Shown: positions 33,253 through 42,833, numbered from the stretch's first letter. The stretch: DNA of 64,000 bases from Saccharopolyspora gregorii (GCF_024734405.1 NZ_CP059556.1:5208001-5272000), one strand, 5' to 3'. Notes: generated by a model from the letters alone, not told the origin. Translations and numbers: made by a program.

Positions 33253-34584
33253 TCAGCGGTCGTGCACCATCAACGCCGAGTTCTTGCCGGGCAGCCCGAC
33301 CTCGCGGGCTCGGACGAAACCCGCCTTCCCGAACGCCGCCACCGACGCTCCGTTGTGGACGTTCGGCTCGGCGACGACCCGCGCGCATTCCGGATCCGCC
33401 GCCAGCAGGCCGTGAGCCACCGCCTCCAGCAGCGACGAGCCGAAACCGCGCCCGATGGCGTCCTTCTCCCCGATCGCGATGTGCACGCCGAGATCACGCG
33501 GGTGCAGCGGGTAGCAGGTGGCGAGCTTGTCGCGGACCACCCGGTACAGCTCGACGTAGGCGACGTCCCGCCCGTCGCGCCGCACGATGCACGGCACCGA
33601 GTGCTGCCCGCCGAGCTGTGCGCCGAGCTCGTCCCGCCAGCGCTGCAACGACCACGCCTGGTTCCAGTTGACCGCCACGTGGTCTTCGTTCATCCACCGG
33701 TGCACCAGCTCCGGGTCATCCGAGTCCAGCGCGACCGGCCGCAACGACCAGCCGTCGCCGAGTTCCGGGACCGGCACCCCGGGCACGCCGTCCGCGGCGG
33801 TGGCGCGCATCGGGTTCGGCACCTCGTAGCGCACGGGCGAGACCGCCACCTTGCCCTCGGCCAGGTAGCGCAGTCCGGAACCGTTGAGCACCGCCAGGTC
33901 GGTCAGGGTGGCGCTGTCGAGCCAATGCCGGATGACCCGCTCGGTGTCGGGGTAGGTGTCGGCGAGCGCGCCCAGCTCCTCGGCCAGCGCGACCAGCAGT
34001 TCCTGCTCGTCGGCGACTCCGCGCAGTCCGAACCGGCCGATGGCGGCCAGCGAGCGGCGGGTCAGCAGCCGGGCGGTCACCTCGGCCAGGTCGGCGCGCT
34101 CGTCGAGGTTGCGCAGCGCCGGCGTCACCGTGCTCTCCACGTGCGAGGCGAGCCAGCGCCGCGCCTCGTCCTGCGACGACACGCCCTGCCCGAGCACGTC
34201 GACCTCGTCGTTGCCCGTCAGCGGATCCACCGCGCCGGTGCGGACCGCGTCCAGCAGCCAGTCCAGCAGCGTGCCCGAACCTTCGGCGTTGATCGGGGCG
34301 TCCGCGGTGGCCCGGCCGCGTGCATCCGCCGAGCACGCCGCGGCCAGCAGCGCGGAGTCGGCGAGGTCACCGGAGTCCGCCACCCGGATCGGTCCGAACC
34401 CGTGCGCGCCGGTCGGTGAGCGGTAGGTGACCTCGGTGGTGAACCGCAGCGGCCCGATCGTCACCTTCAGCGAACCCGCTTCGATCGGGGTGTGCGTTTC
34501 CGCGAGCCACCTCCGCAACAACAGCGCCGCCCGCGGGTCCACCTGCACGTTCTCGGCCACACCTGTCACACGCCACCTCTTCAC
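33253..34584 (-). CDS. GNAT acyltransferase of the IucB/RhbD type with an extra N-terminal domain
   Basis: 443 residues. The C-terminal 200 are an N-hydroxy-amino-acid acyltransferase (Acetyltransf_8, as in IucB, AlcB, MbtK): WMNEDHVAVNWNQAWSLQRW, YVELYRVVRDKLATCYPLH, DLGVHIAIGEKDAIGRGFGS and VVAEPNVHNGASVAAFGKAGF. It would acylate N-hydroxyornithine to give the hydroxamate. The N-terminal 240 residues are hydrophilic, partly helical and not recognised by me. GTG at 34584 is the longest start; GTG codons five and eight residues later are better placed after AAGAGGTGG. It lies apart from the NRPS, with no iron box seen upstream and repeats on both sides. Confidence 0.83.
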   Translation of the reverse strand: MKRWRVTGVAENVQVDPRAALLLRRWLAETHTPIEAGSLKVTIGPLRFTTEVTYRSPTGAHGFGPIRVADSGDLADSALLAAACSADARGRATADAPINAEGSGTLLDWLLDAVRTGAVDPLTGNDEVDVLGQGVSSQDEARRWLASHVESTVTPALRNLDERADLAEVTARLLTRRSLAAIGRFGLRGVADEQELLVALAEELGALADTYPDTERVIRHWLDSATLTDLAVLNGSGLRYLAEGKVAVSPVRYEVPNPMRATAADGVPGVPVPELGDGWSLRPVALDSDDPELVHRWMNEDHVAVNWNQAWSLQRWRDELGAQLGGQHSVPCIVRRDGRDVAYVELYRVVRDKLATCYPLHPRDLGVHIAIGEKDAIGRGFGSSLLEAVAHGLLAADPECARVVAEPNVHNGASVAAFGKAGFVRAREVGLPGKNSALMVHDR

Positions 34585-34671
34585 GCTGCGTTGGGAACGC
34601 CGACCCTAACTCAGCCGACCGGGTAAACGGACCTGCGTTCTCCGGTGCCCCCCGGTCACCGCCTTCGCGGA

Positions 34672-35040
34672 GTGAACGGACCGTTCGACCAACTAGATGG
34701 GACTAACGGTCCGTTCACCCGAAACCTCGCACGGCCGACCGGGTGAGACAGCTCCAGTGCCCGTCCCTCCACTCCGGGCGCCGGGTGAACGGACCGTTCG
34801 TCCAAGCGGATCGGACCAACGGTCCGTTCACCCCTGACGGCCGGCGGCAGCGGGGAGCTCCGAGCAGCATCGGCCGGAGTGAACGGACCGCTTGACCAAC
34901 TAGATGGGACCAACGGTCCGTTCACTCCAGGACCGGCGGGGCGGGCGCGGCACTCGGCACCGCCCCGGCGCACCACGACAGCACCGGAGTGAACGGACCG
35001 TTCGACCAACTAGATCGGACGAACGGTCCGTTCACTCCGG
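34672..35040. repeat. Paired-palindrome repeat group 6 (four units)
   Basis: Units at 34672-34718, 34783-34833, 34876-34928 and 34984-35040 with spacers of 64, 42 and 55 bases. Middles: ACCAACTAGATGGGA, TCCAAGCGGATCGGA, ACCAACTAGATGGGA, ACCAACTAGATCGGA. The first three have one or two arm substitutions; the last is perfect and extends outward to CCGGAGTGAAC/GTTCACTCCGG. It ends eight bases from the stop of the ABC ATPase gene on the minus strand. Confidence 0.92.
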
Positions 35041-35048
35041 AACGGGGG

Positions 35049-35810
35049 TCAGAGGACTCGGTCCAGGAACTCCCGCGTCCGCGCCTCCCGCGGCGCGAGC
35101 AGCACTTCCGCGGGCGGGCCCGATTCGACGACCAGGCCGTCGTCCAGGAACACCACGGAGTCCGCGACCTCCCGGGCGAAACCGATCTCGTGGGTGACGA
35201 CGACCATGGTGAGCCCGCCGCGGGCGAGATCCTTCATCACGGCGAGCACTTCACCGACCAGCTGCGGGTCGAGCGCGCTGGTGGGTTCGTCGAACAGCAG
35301 CACCTTCGGTTCCACGGCGACGGCCCGCGCGATCGCCACCCGCTGCTGCTGTCCGCCGGAGAGCCGCCGCGGGTAGGAGTCGGCGTGCTCGGCGAGCCCG
35401 ACGTCGCGCAACGCGGCCAGCGCCCGCACCGATGCGTCCTTCGTGGACAGTCGCCGCACGCCGACGAGCGCCTCGGCCACGTTGCCGAGCGCGGTCATGT
35501 GCGGGAACAGGTGGAACCCCTGGAAAACCATGCCGATCTCGGCGCGCTGCCGGGCGATGATCCGGTCCGGCAGTTCGTGCAGCTTGCCGCCCGCTTCCCG
35601 GTATCCGACGAGCGATCCGCCCACCTGCACCCGGCCGGCGTCGACCTTCTCCAGGTGGTTGATGCACCGCAGCAGCGTGCTCTTGCCGGAGCCGGACGGC
35701 CCGATGACGCAGGTGACGGACCCCTCGGCGACGGTGAGGTCGACGCCGCGCAGCACCGGCACCGGCCCGAAGCTCTTCCGCACGCCGCGGACATCGATCA
35801 TCGCGGTCAT
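35049..35810 (-). CDS. Polar amino-acid-type ABC transporter, ATP-binding subunit
   Basis: 253 residues. Walker A is GPSGSGKST, the Q loop [11 protein letters not shown], the signature [15 protein letters not shown], Walker [15 protein letters not shown] and the switch His in VVVTHEIG; this is the GlnQ/HisP group. MTAMID is taken as the start because its ATG overlaps the permease stop (ATGA). It powers uptake with the adjacent permease and the divergently encoded binding protein. The gene ends eight bases from paired-palindrome group 6. Confidence 0.95.
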   Translation of the reverse strand: MTAMIDVRGVRKSFGPVPVLRGVDLTVAEGSVTCVIGPSGSGKSTLLRCINHLEKVDAGRVQVGGSLVGYREAGGKLHELPDRIIARQRAEIGMVFQGFHLFPHMTALGNVAEALVGVRRLSTKDASVRALAALRDVGLAEHADSYPRRLSGGQQQRVAIARAVAVEPKVLLFDEPTSALDPQLVGEVLAVMKDLARGGLTMVVVTHEIGFAREVADSVVFLDDGLVVESGPPAEVLLAPREARTREFLDRVL

Positions 35811-36694
35811 CGCCCGCCTCCCAGGACTCGCCGCCACGACACCGGTTCCGCTTCGCTCCGGGTCCCGCGGGCGTAGTGCCGTTCGACGCGGTGCTGGGCG
35901 ATGGTCAGCAGCGAGGTGACGATCAGGTACCAGGCGGTCGCGACCAGCAGCAGCGGAATCACCTGGTAGTTGCGGTTGTAGATCAGCTGCACCGAGTGCA
36001 GCAGGTCGTGCACGGCGATGACGCTGACGATCGAGGTGCCCTTCAACGTGCCGATGAGCATGTTCGCGGCGGGCGGCACGATGGCGCGCATCGCTTGCGG
36101 CAGCACGACGCGCCGCAGGATCCGGCCGCGCGTCATCCCCAGCGCCTGCGCCGATTCGGACTGCCCGGGGTCGACGGAGAGGATGCCACCGCGCACCACT
36201 TCCCCCGCGTAGGCCGCTTCGTGCAGCACGAGCCCGATCACCGCGGTCGTGACGCCGCCGAGCAAGTCCACCGTGCTGGTGGAGAACTCCCCCACACCGA
36301 TCACCGGGTACAGCGCGCCGATGTTGAACCAGAACAGCAGCTGCACCAGCACCGGAACCGACCGGAAGAACCAGGTGTAGCCCCAGCTCACGGCGGCGAG
36401 CACCGGGTTCCCGGACAGCCGCAGCACCGCCAGCACGGTGCCGAGCGCGAACCCGAGCACCATCGTCACCGCGGTGAGCCACACCGTCAGCCACAACCCG
36501 TGCAACACCGCGGGCGTGGCGAAGTAGGCGCCGACGACGTTCCACTGGAAGTTCGGGTTCGTCGCCACCGAGAACACCGCGCCGGCCAGCAGCGCCAGCA
36601 CGAGCACCGCGGCCGCCCAGCGGAACGGGCGGCGCAGCGGCACCACTTCGGGGACGTCCGCGACGGGCGTCGGGACGACTCGCAGTTCGGACAT
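35807..36694 (-). CDS. Polar amino-acid-type ABC transporter, permease
   Basis: 295 residues. It starts at the ATG complementary to 36692-36694 after GGAGGGAGATC. An N-terminal helix ([18 protein letters not shown]) precedes the HisMQ-type permease domain, with [33 protein letters not shown] and the EAA loop [21 protein letters not shown]. It forms the membrane channel, probably as a homodimer. The ATPase start overlaps its stop. The exact substrate is unknown; the neighbouring binding protein belongs to family 3. Confidence 0.93.
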   Translation of the reverse strand: MSELRVVPTPVADVPEVVPLRRPFRWAAAVLVLALLAGAVFSVATNPNFQWNVVGAYFATPAVLHGLWLTVWLTAVTMVLGFALGTVLAVLRLSGNPVLAAVSWGYTWFFRSVPVLVQLLFWFNIGALYPVIGVGEFSTSTVDLLGGVTTAVIGLVLHEAAYAGEVVRGGILSVDPGQSESAQALGMTRGRILRRVVLPQAMRAIVPPAANMLIGTLKGTSIVSVIAVHDLLHSVQLIYNRNYQVIPLLLVATAWYLIVTSLLTIAQHRVERHYARGTRSEAEPVSWRRVLGGGR

Positions 36695-36996
36695 GATCTC
36701 CCTCCTGTGCAAGGGAATCGGGAGTTCGAACATCCATCCCGCGCCGAGTCCGGTCAAGACCGCGCCCTCCCCGTCCCACCCTGTGGCCACCGTTGACACC
36801 TCCGGTCGAACCCGGTGAAGCTCGTCGCGTGCCCGCCCGTACGTGCTTGGTCGCGCGAACTCACATCGACCTCGGCCTGGTGTGGTCGGCGTCCTGTCGA
36901 CGCCACCGCTGAACCCAGGCCCGCCGCGCCCCGCCCTCGGTTTCCGGGGCGCTCCACCGATTCCCGCCGCCCGGTGCGGCGCGGAAGGGGACCACC
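36695..36996. other. Divergent promoter region of the ABC transporter
   Basis: 302 bases between the divergent permease and binding-protein genes, with no gene. Both genes have GGA-rich ribosome-binding sites at its ends. I see no convincing operator or riboswitch structure. Confidence 0.45.
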
Positions 36997-37920
36997 ATGC
37001 GCATCGGACACCGCGTGGCGACCGCGTTCGCCCTGCTGTTGAGCGGAGTTCTGCTCACCGCCTGCGGGCCCGCACCCGATCCGGACGCGGTCGCGCCGGG
37101 CCTGGACGCGCAGGCCGACGTCGTCTCCGGCGTCCGGCGCAGCGAGGCGGCGGCCGCGCTGCTGCCCGCGCGGATCCGCGACGGCGGGGTGCTGCGCATC
37201 GGCCGTTCCGTCGGCGGAGCACCGCCGACCGCGTTCTACCTGGCGGACGGCAGCACGGCGGTCGGCCTCGACGTCGACCTCACCGAGGCGGTGGCCCGCA
37301 AGCTCGGCCTGCGGGTGGCAGCGCAGGACGCCGCGTTCGAGACGATCCTGCCCGCGCTGGGCAGCGGCAAGTACGACGCCGGCACCGGGAACTTCGGCGT
37401 CACCGAGGAGCGCAAGCGCACCATCGACTTCGCCACCTACATCCGCGACGGGCAGGGCTTCGCGGTCCGCTCCGGGGACGACCGCGCCCCGATCGCGGAG
37501 GTGACCGCGCTGTGCGGGCAGACCGTCGGCACCGCGAAGGGCACCACCTTCGAGGCGACCCTGTCCGCGCAGGCCCACCGCTGCACCGACCTCGGCCGCC
37601 CCGCCTACCGGGTGCAGGTGTTCTCCGAGAGCAGCGCCCTCTACTCGGCGCTCACCCAGGGCAAGGTCGACGTCATCATGAGCACCATCAACGGTCTGCG
37701 CTACGCGGCGACGCAGCAGCCCGCGCTGCGGCTGGCCAACGAGTTCCGCAGGCTCGACGTCGGCTTCGCGCTGGCGAAGGACTCCCCGTTGGCCCCGGCG
37801 CTGCAGACCGCGGTGAACGAGCTGATCCGCGACGGCGGCTACGCCCGCATCCTCGACAAGTGGGGCGTGGCCGCGTCGGCCATCCCCGAATCGCAGGTCA
37901 GTCCACCCGAGATCCACTGA
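36997..37920 (+). CDS. ABC transporter substrate-binding lipoprotein, family 3
   Basis: 307 residues. The signal peptide ends in the lipobox GVLLTACG (Cys near residue 23). The body has GVLRIGRSVGGAPPTAFYLADG, VGLDVDLTEAVARKLGLRV and FGVTEERKRTIDFATYI, typical of the periplasmic amino-acid-binding SBP_bac_3 fold. It captures the ligand outside the membrane for the adjacent permease/ATPase, from which it is transcribed divergently. An unusual ligand is possible: the first half-domain opens with a long acidic linker after the lipobox. Confidence 0.93.
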   Translation: MRIGHRVATAFALLLSGVLLTACGPAPDPDAVAPGLDAQADVVSGVRRSEAAAALLPARIRDGGVLRIGRSVGGAPPTAFYLADGSTAVGLDVDLTEAVARKLGLRVAAQDAAFETILPALGSGKYDAGTGNFGVTEERKRTIDFATYIRDGQGFAVRSGDDRAPIAEVTALCGQTVGTAKGTTFEATLSAQAHRCTDLGRPAYRVQVFSESSALYSALTQGKVDVIMSTINGLRYAATQQPALRLANEFRRLDVGFALAKDSPLAPALQTAVNELIRDGGYARILDKWGVAASAIPESQVSPPEIH

Positions 37921-38034
37921 GCGGCGGCACTACTCGATCAGGTGGCGATCGCGCCGCTCCACCGCGCGCGGTGTCCGGATCAGACCTACTCTCCTCGGCG
38001 AGTCGACCCTCGCCTGTGGAGAGGAGTGTCCAAC

Positions 38035-38985
38035 GTGGAGGACTCCGCACAAGCCGTCGTCCCGCTCCGTCCCGGATTCGACATCCAGGTACGAGGTTTC
38101 CACCGCCGCCAGGTCACCGAGCACATCGAGCTGCTCGAAGATCAGCTGCGCATGGTCAGCATCGATCGCAACGAGGCGGTGGCGTTGAACACGGACCTCC
38201 GCCGCCTCTGCGACGACGCGCGGCGCGACCTCGCCGAAGCCGAACTCCGCCTCAAGCGCATCGAAGCCTCCGACACCGGGCTTCCGCACGCGTCGCAGCG
38301 CGTGCAGAACATGCTGTCGCTGGCCGAAGAAGAAGTGCAGACGTTGCGCGAACAGGCGCAGCGGCAGGCGGAGACCATCCGGGGCAGCGCGGAATACGAG
38401 GCGCAGCAACTGCTCGACGAGGCCGGCCGGGCCGCGGAGGCGATGCGGGCCGAATGCGCCCGCCTCGTCGACGAGCTCGACGTCCGGCAGCGCGAGATCC
38501 GCCGGGAGCACGAACAGAGCCTCGCCGACATCCGGGAGCGGGAGCGCACCATGCGCCACGCCATCCGGGACGAGTACAAGTCGATCGTCACGGCCGCGCA
38601 GGAGGAGGCCGACGCGCTGCTCTCCCGCACCCGCTGGGAGTGCGGCAGGCGCGACGCCGAGACCGAGCAGCTGCGGCTCGACGTCCTGCAGGACCTGCAC
38701 ACCAAGCAGGCCCGGATGGAGGAGCTGCGCACCGCCGTCATGTCCTCGTTGGACAGCGTCGGCAGGCTCGTCGGCGCCTCCAGCAACGAGATCGCCGCGC
38801 AGGAGATCGACAACGTCATCGATGCCGAACTCGTCGGCGAACCGGCGCACCACGTGTGGTTGCCGGAGCCGCGCGGGGACACCCAGAGCTACCTGATCCC
38901 GCTGGAGTCCCCCTTCAACGGCGGTGCCGCGGAGCCCGCCGAGACCGCCGAAGCCGAACCGACCGAAGCCGTCCAGCGGAACTGA
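38035..38985 (+). CDS. DivIVA-like coiled-coil protein
   Basis: 316 residues starting at a GTG behind GGAGAGGAGTG. The N-terminus FDIQVRGFHRRQVTEHIELLE resembles the DivIVA/GpsB lipid-targeting domain. The rest is mostly heptad-rich coiled coil (about residues 35-265, with many E, R, Q, A), then an acidic tail. Relatives are the actinobacterial polarity and cytoskeletal proteins related to DivIVA, Scy and FilP, so a role at growth poles or septa is likely. No Gly-Pro-rich linker typical of full DivIVA is present. The 15-base gap to the next, single-TM gene suggests an operon. Confidence 0.78.
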   Translation: MEDSAQAVVPLRPGFDIQVRGFHRRQVTEHIELLEDQLRMVSIDRNEAVALNTDLRRLCDDARRDLAEAELRLKRIEASDTGLPHASQRVQNMLSLAEEEVQTLREQAQRQAETIRGSAEYEAQQLLDEAGRAAEAMRAECARLVDELDVRQREIRREHEQSLADIRERERTMRHAIRDEYKSIVTAAQEEADALLSRTRWECGRRDAETEQLRLDVLQDLHTKQARMEELRTAVMSSLDSVGRLVGASSNEIAAQEIDNVIDAELVGEPAHHVWLPEPRGDTQSYLIPLESPFNGGAAEPAETAEAEPTEAVQRN

Positions 38986-38999
38986 TTCGGAGCGAGCAC

Positions 39000-39413
39000 G
39001 TGGAGCTAGTCGTCTTGTCCTTCGCCGGAGGCGCCGTGGTGGCCGCACTGGTCTTCTGGCCGCTGCTGCGCCGGGTCCGCAAGCACGCGGACGGGCCGCC
39101 CACCGGCAGGCACGCGTTGCGCACCCACCGCAGCACCGCCCCGCCGACGGGAGCCCCCAGCACCGGGCCCGCGCCCACCGCGAAACCCGCCGCCGCCGAG
39201 GCGGACGCCGAACCCCACCCCATCCCCCGCCAGGAGACGGCGGCCGACCGCGCCGACGAGCCCGTCCCGGACCAGCCCGCGCACGGTGGCGAACTCGGCG
39301 TCACCGTCTCGACGTTGCCGACGGCGCTGTTCGCCGAGCAGTACGAGGCGAAGTTCCGCCGCACCCGCGACCGCATCGACCGGCTCCGCACCCAGCTCCA
39401 CGACCACAACTGA
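39000..39413 (+). CDS. Single-membrane-helix protein of unknown function
   Basis: 137 residues from a GTG start behind GGAGCG. VLSFAGGAVVAALVFWPLLRR is a single helix at the N-terminus; a Pro/Ala-rich linker follows, and a short conserved-looking C-terminus ALFAEQYEAKFRRTRDRIDRLRTQL is helical. It lies 15 bases after the DivIVA-like gene, probably in the same transcript, and may tether that protein or a wall factor to the membrane. I do not recognise a family. Confidence 0.72.
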   Translation: MELVVLSFAGGAVVAALVFWPLLRRVRKHADGPPTGRHALRTHRSTAPPTGAPSTGPAPTAKPAAAEADAEPHPIPRQETAADRADEPVPDQPAHGGELGVTVSTLPTALFAEQYEAKFRRTRDRIDRLRTQLHDHN

Positions 39414-39633
39414 CCCGACGAGCAGCGGCGGCGACGCCTCGGTACCGACACCGAGCCGTCGCCGCCGCTTCTTCGTGCGCGCCACTCCCGGAGACCGCCG
39501 ACCGGAGCAGGACCCGGCGGCCGAACGCGCCCCCGCGGCCGCCCCGGATGCCTCCGAACGGGACCCACCGCGCCGGGTTGTTAGGTTCGGCGCCTACCGC
39601 GCCCAGCCGCGAACCCGAACGGTGGAGAACCCA

Positions 39634-40767
39634 GTGTCGAGTCCCGCAACGCCCCCCACGCTGTACCTGGTCGCCACGACCGGGAACCCGAACTACGGCG
39701 ACGAGCTGATCGCCGCGACCTGGCTGAAGTACCTGGCCAGAGTCGCCCCCGACAGCGAGGTGTGGCTCGACTGCCCCAACCCCGGCCCCAGCGAGGTGCT
39801 GCTCGGCCACCTGCACCCGCACGTCCGGTTCACCGACACGCTGTGGCGGCTGTGCTGGTCGGCGCCCTCCGACGAGCCGTGGGAGGTGGCGTCGTTCGTG
39901 CAGCACGCCATGATCAACCCGGGGTTGGCGCCGCACTGGCTGGCCGGGATCGAGCTCGCCGCGCGCGCCGACCTGGTGCACATCATCGGCGGCGGGTTCA
40001 TCAACTCGATCTGGCCGCGGCACTACGGGCTGCTGGCGGGCGCGGTCGCCGCGGTGCGCCGCTCCGGCGGGCGGGCCGTGATGACCGGGCAGGGCCTGTG
40101 GCCGACGCCGGAGGAGGCGCGCCCGCTGGTGCGCAACCTCGCCTCGCAGTTCGAGCTGATCGACGTGCGCGACGAGCCGTCGGCCGAGCTGCTCGACTCC
40201 GCGGGCCAGCTCACCGCCACCGGCGACGACATGTTCTTCGGCATCGCCCCGGAGCTGTACCGCACCGACGACCTGCGGGACGTGATGATCTGCCTGCAGT
40301 CGGACCTGCTGGACGTCACGGTGCCCGCGCTGGCCGGGTTCCTGCTCGACACGCTGCGCGCCTGGGACGTGCGGCCCGAGCAGGTCGGTGTCATCGAAGG
40401 CATCCCGCGGGTGGACCGCGAGGTGTTCGCCCTCGTCGAGCACGACCTGCCCGGCGCCCGCTTCTACCCGTTCTCCGAGATCATGGACCACGGGCTGCCC
40501 GCCGCCGCCGGCCAGCGCTGGTTGTCGACCCGGTTCCACATGCACCTGATGGCCGCGGCCGCCGGGGCGCACGGCGTCGCCGTGTCGATCAACTCCGGGT
40601 ACTACACGAACAAGCACCGGTCGCTGATCCAGCGCGGCTCCGGCTGGGGCCTCAGCGAGGGCCTCCAGGTGCCGCCGCAGCCGCGGGAAGGCGGCTACGA
40701 GCGGTCGACGCTGGACGCGTTGCAGGAGGCCAAGTCGAAGCTCGCCTGGTCCATCTACGGGGACTGA
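39634..40767 (+). CDS. Polysaccharide pyruvyl transferase family protein
   Basis: 377 residues from a GTG behind GGTGGAG. NPNYGDELIAATWLKYLARVAP opens a CsaB-type glycosyltransferase-B fold, followed by LVHIIGGGFINSIWP, GRAVMTGQGLWP, DVRDEPSAELLDS and TGDDMFFGI; the C-terminal half has STRFHMHLMAAAAGAHGVAVSINSGYYTNKH (two parts of the PS_pyruv_trans motif). The family adds ketal-linked pyruvate to surface polysaccharides. The target polymer is unknown; no glycosyltransferase neighbours it. Confidence 0.85.
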   Translation: MSSPATPPTLYLVATTGNPNYGDELIAATWLKYLARVAPDSEVWLDCPNPGPSEVLLGHLHPHVRFTDTLWRLCWSAPSDEPWEVASFVQHAMINPGLAPHWLAGIELAARADLVHIIGGGFINSIWPRHYGLLAGAVAAVRRSGGRAVMTGQGLWPTPEEARPLVRNLASQFELIDVRDEPSAELLDSAGQLTATGDDMFFGIAPELYRTDDLRDVMICLQSDLLDVTVPALAGFLLDTLRAWDVRPEQVGVIEGIPRVDREVFALVEHDLPGARFYPFSEIMDHGLPAAAGQRWLSTRFHMHLMAAAAGAHGVAVSINSGYYTNKHRSLIQRGSGWGLSEGLQVPPQPREGGYERSTLDALQEAKSKLAWSIYGD

Positions 40768-40792
40768 GCCGCCGGGCCGGGCAGCGGCGCGC

Positions 40793-41002
40793 TCAGGCCG
40801 CCGCCTGCCCGGTCTCGCAGGTGCCCTCGGCGCGGGGCCGCAGCACGTGGATGTCCGCGGACGATTTCTCAGGCTCCGTTTCCGCCTGGGCGGACTCGGC
40901 GTCCGCCCGGCGGTCGGCGATGTAGAAGGGGGCTGCGGCCAGCACCGGCACCAGCATCCCCGCCAGCATGATCAGAATTGAAGTCCCCGTACTCAAGGCC
41001 AC
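40793..41002 (-). CDS. Small membrane protein of unknown function
   Basis: 69 residues from the GTG complementary to 41000-41002, preceded by GGGGTTCG; an ATG 11 codons upstream is an alternative. One helix (ILIMLAGMLVPVLAAAPFYI) is followed by a short acidic, then basic tail with one Cys (EGTCETG). There is no recognisable family and no operon partner; it converges on the pyruvyl transferase gene. Confidence 0.5.
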   Translation of the reverse strand: MALSTGTSILIMLAGMLVPVLAAAPFYIADRRADAESAQAETEPEKSSADIHVLRPRAEGTCETGQAAA

Positions 41003-41256
41003 CGAACCCCGCGCGGTGGGAGGCGGACCTCCCACGACCGAACACGCCGAACGAACGTGTCGTGAGCCTCATCGTCGTGGCTGAGGGTGTTCGTTAACAC
41101 CGCCCGAAAGTGCTCCTGATCACGCTTCCCGCGAGCGCCCGCACCGCGGCTGACCACCCGCGTCACCGCCCCCGCCGCGCCGCAGGACACGTCGCGGAGG
41201 GTGATCGGGTCCGGGCATCCGCCGCAGCGCGGAAACCGTGCCGCCGCAACGACTTC

Positions 41257-41970
41257 TCACGCCGGGAGCCACTGCGCCGTCGGCCACCGCTCCAGGCGCC
41301 ACGCGCCGTCCCAGAACATCCACTCGTACTCGGTGGCACGCGAGAACGCGGCCAGCATCCGCTCCCGCACCGGCTCGTCGGCGGCCGCGGCCGCCCGGTC
41401 GGTGAGCTCGCGGGCCGCCAGCACCGCTTCGGCGAACTCCTCGTCGGCGTAGGTCTCGATCCACCGCCGGTACGGGTGCGCCGACACGTCGCCGACGGCG
41501 GCGAGGATCTCGCTGCCCACGTGCTGGTACACCCAGAAGCACGGCAGCACCGCCGCCAGCAGCACCGGGTAGGGGTCGACCAGCGCGCTCGCCCGCAGGA
41601 ACGAGGTGTAGGCGGTGCACGACGGCGAGGTCGCCACCCCCGCCAGGTCGTCCGCGGAGAGCCCGAACTCCTCGACGTAGCCCGCGTGCAACCGCCGCTC
41701 CTCCACCAGCGCGCCCCGCGCGGCCCCCGCGAGGAACGCCGCGTCCGCCGGATCCTCGGACCGGGTCGCGGCCGCCGACAGCGCCTGCGCGAACGCGATC
41801 AGGTAGCGGGCGTCCTGCACGATGTAGAACGCGAACCGCTCCCGGTCGAGGGTGCCGTCGGTGAGCGCCGCGTTGAACGGGTGCGCCACCACGGCCCGCT
41901 GCAGCTCGGCGGTGCGTTCCCAGGCGCGGGCGCAGAAACCGCCCGCGGGCGGATCGGGCAACCTGCTCAT
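41257..41970 (-). CDS. tenA: Aminopyrimidine aminohydrolase / thiaminase II (TenA)
   Basis: 237 residues. The conserved set is visible: ERFAFYIVQDARYLIAFAQAL, the catalytic Cys in LPCFWVYQHVG, YRRWIETYADEEFAEAV and EYEWMFWDGAW. TenA salvages thiamine by hydrolysing aminopyrimidine degradation products such as formylaminopyrimidine to HMP. It begins 19 bases after the thiD stop, and HMP is the substrate of ThiD, so the pair makes an HMP-salvage operon controlled by the upstream TPP riboswitch. Confidence 0.95.
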   Translation of the reverse strand: MSRLPDPPAGGFCARAWERTAELQRAVVAHPFNAALTDGTLDRERFAFYIVQDARYLIAFAQALSAAATRSEDPADAAFLAGAARGALVEERRLHAGYVEEFGLSADDLAGVATSPSCTAYTSFLRASALVDPYPVLLAAVLPCFWVYQHVGSEILAAVGDVSAHPYRRWIETYADEEFAEAVLAARELTDRAAAAADEPVRERMLAAFSRATEYEWMFWDGAWRLERWPTAQWLPA

Positions 41971-41989
41971 GACCTTCGTCCCTCCGATC

Positions 41990-42823
41990 TCACCACCAGC
42001 GGTGGAAGTGGTGCACGGGCCCGTGCCCGCGGCCCACGTCGAGGCGCTCCGCGGCCCGCAGCGCCCCGGTCAGGTAGTCCTTGCCGTCCCGCACGGCGGT
42101 CGCCCAGTCGGACCTGCGGGGGCGCAGCGCCGCGATCGCCGCGGACAGCGTGCAGCCGGTGCCGTGGTCGTTCGCGGTGTCGATCCGCTCGCTGCGCAGC
42201 CACCGCACCTCGCCGTCGCCGCGGAACAGGTCCGCGCTGGCGGGTTCCGCGCGCAGGTGCCCGCCCTTGAGCAGCACCTGCTTCGCGCCCAGGTCGGCGA
42301 GCCGCTGCGCCTGCGCGGCCATCTCGGCCGAGCCGGTGATCTCCGGTTCGCCCAGCAGGTCCGCCGCTTCCGGCAGGTTCGGGGTGATCAGGTCGACGCG
42401 CGGCAGCAGCTCGTCGCGCAGCACCGCGACCGCTTCGTCGGCGAGCAGCCGGTGGCCGCTCTTCGCGACCATCACCGGGTCCAGCACCACGTGCGGCGGG
42501 GCGTAGCGGTCCAGCACGGCGACGACCGCGCGGATCACCTCGGCGTTCGCCAGCATCCCGATCTTCACCGCGTCCACCCGGACGTCGTCGAGCAGCGTCG
42601 TGAGCTGGGCGGTGACGAACTCCGGCGGCACCTCGCGGACCTCGGCGACACCGGTGGTGGTCTGCGCGACCAGCGCGGTCACCGCGGACATGCCGTAGGC
42701 GCCGTTCGCGGAGAAGGCCTTCAGGTCCGCTTGGACGCCGGCTCCGCCGCTGGGATCGGTCCCCGCGATCGAGAGCACGTTCGGGACCCGGTCGGATCCG
42801 GGCAGGGCAGCACGAGTGGTCAC
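41990..42823 (-). CDS. thiD: Hydroxymethylpyrimidine / HMP-phosphate kinase (ThiD)
   Basis: 277 residues. SIAGTDPSGGAGVQADLKAFS, VALVAQTTTGV, VLDPVMVAKSGHRLL and NDHGTGCTLSAAIAA are the ribokinase-type thiamine kinase marks. It phosphorylates HMP to HMP-PP for thiamine synthesis. The GTG start is preceded by GGAGGGA, which lies within the last bases of the TPP riboswitch, so riboswitch folding can hide the ribosome site. It is followed by tenA. Confidence 0.95.
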   Translation of the reverse strand: MTTRAALPGSDRVPNVLSIAGTDPSGGAGVQADLKAFSANGAYGMSAVTALVAQTTTGVAEVREVPPEFVTAQLTTLLDDVRVDAVKIGMLANAEVIRAVVAVLDRYAPPHVVLDPVMVAKSGHRLLADEAVAVLRDELLPRVDLITPNLPEAADLLGEPEITGSAEMAAQAQRLADLGAKQVLLKGGHLRAEPASADLFRGDGEVRWLRSERIDTANDHGTGCTLSAAIAALRPRRSDWATAVRDGKDYLTGALRAAERLDVGRGHGPVHHFHRWW

Positions 42824-42833
42824 GTCGGTGACG

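Noticed and set aside
34585-34671. Possible third iron box upstream of the acyltransferase
   Set aside because: Only a half-like CCCTAACTCAG is visible, far from the 19-base consensus.
41036-41256. Possible small gene between the small membrane protein and tenA
   Set aside because: No start with ribosome site or recognisable peptide was found.
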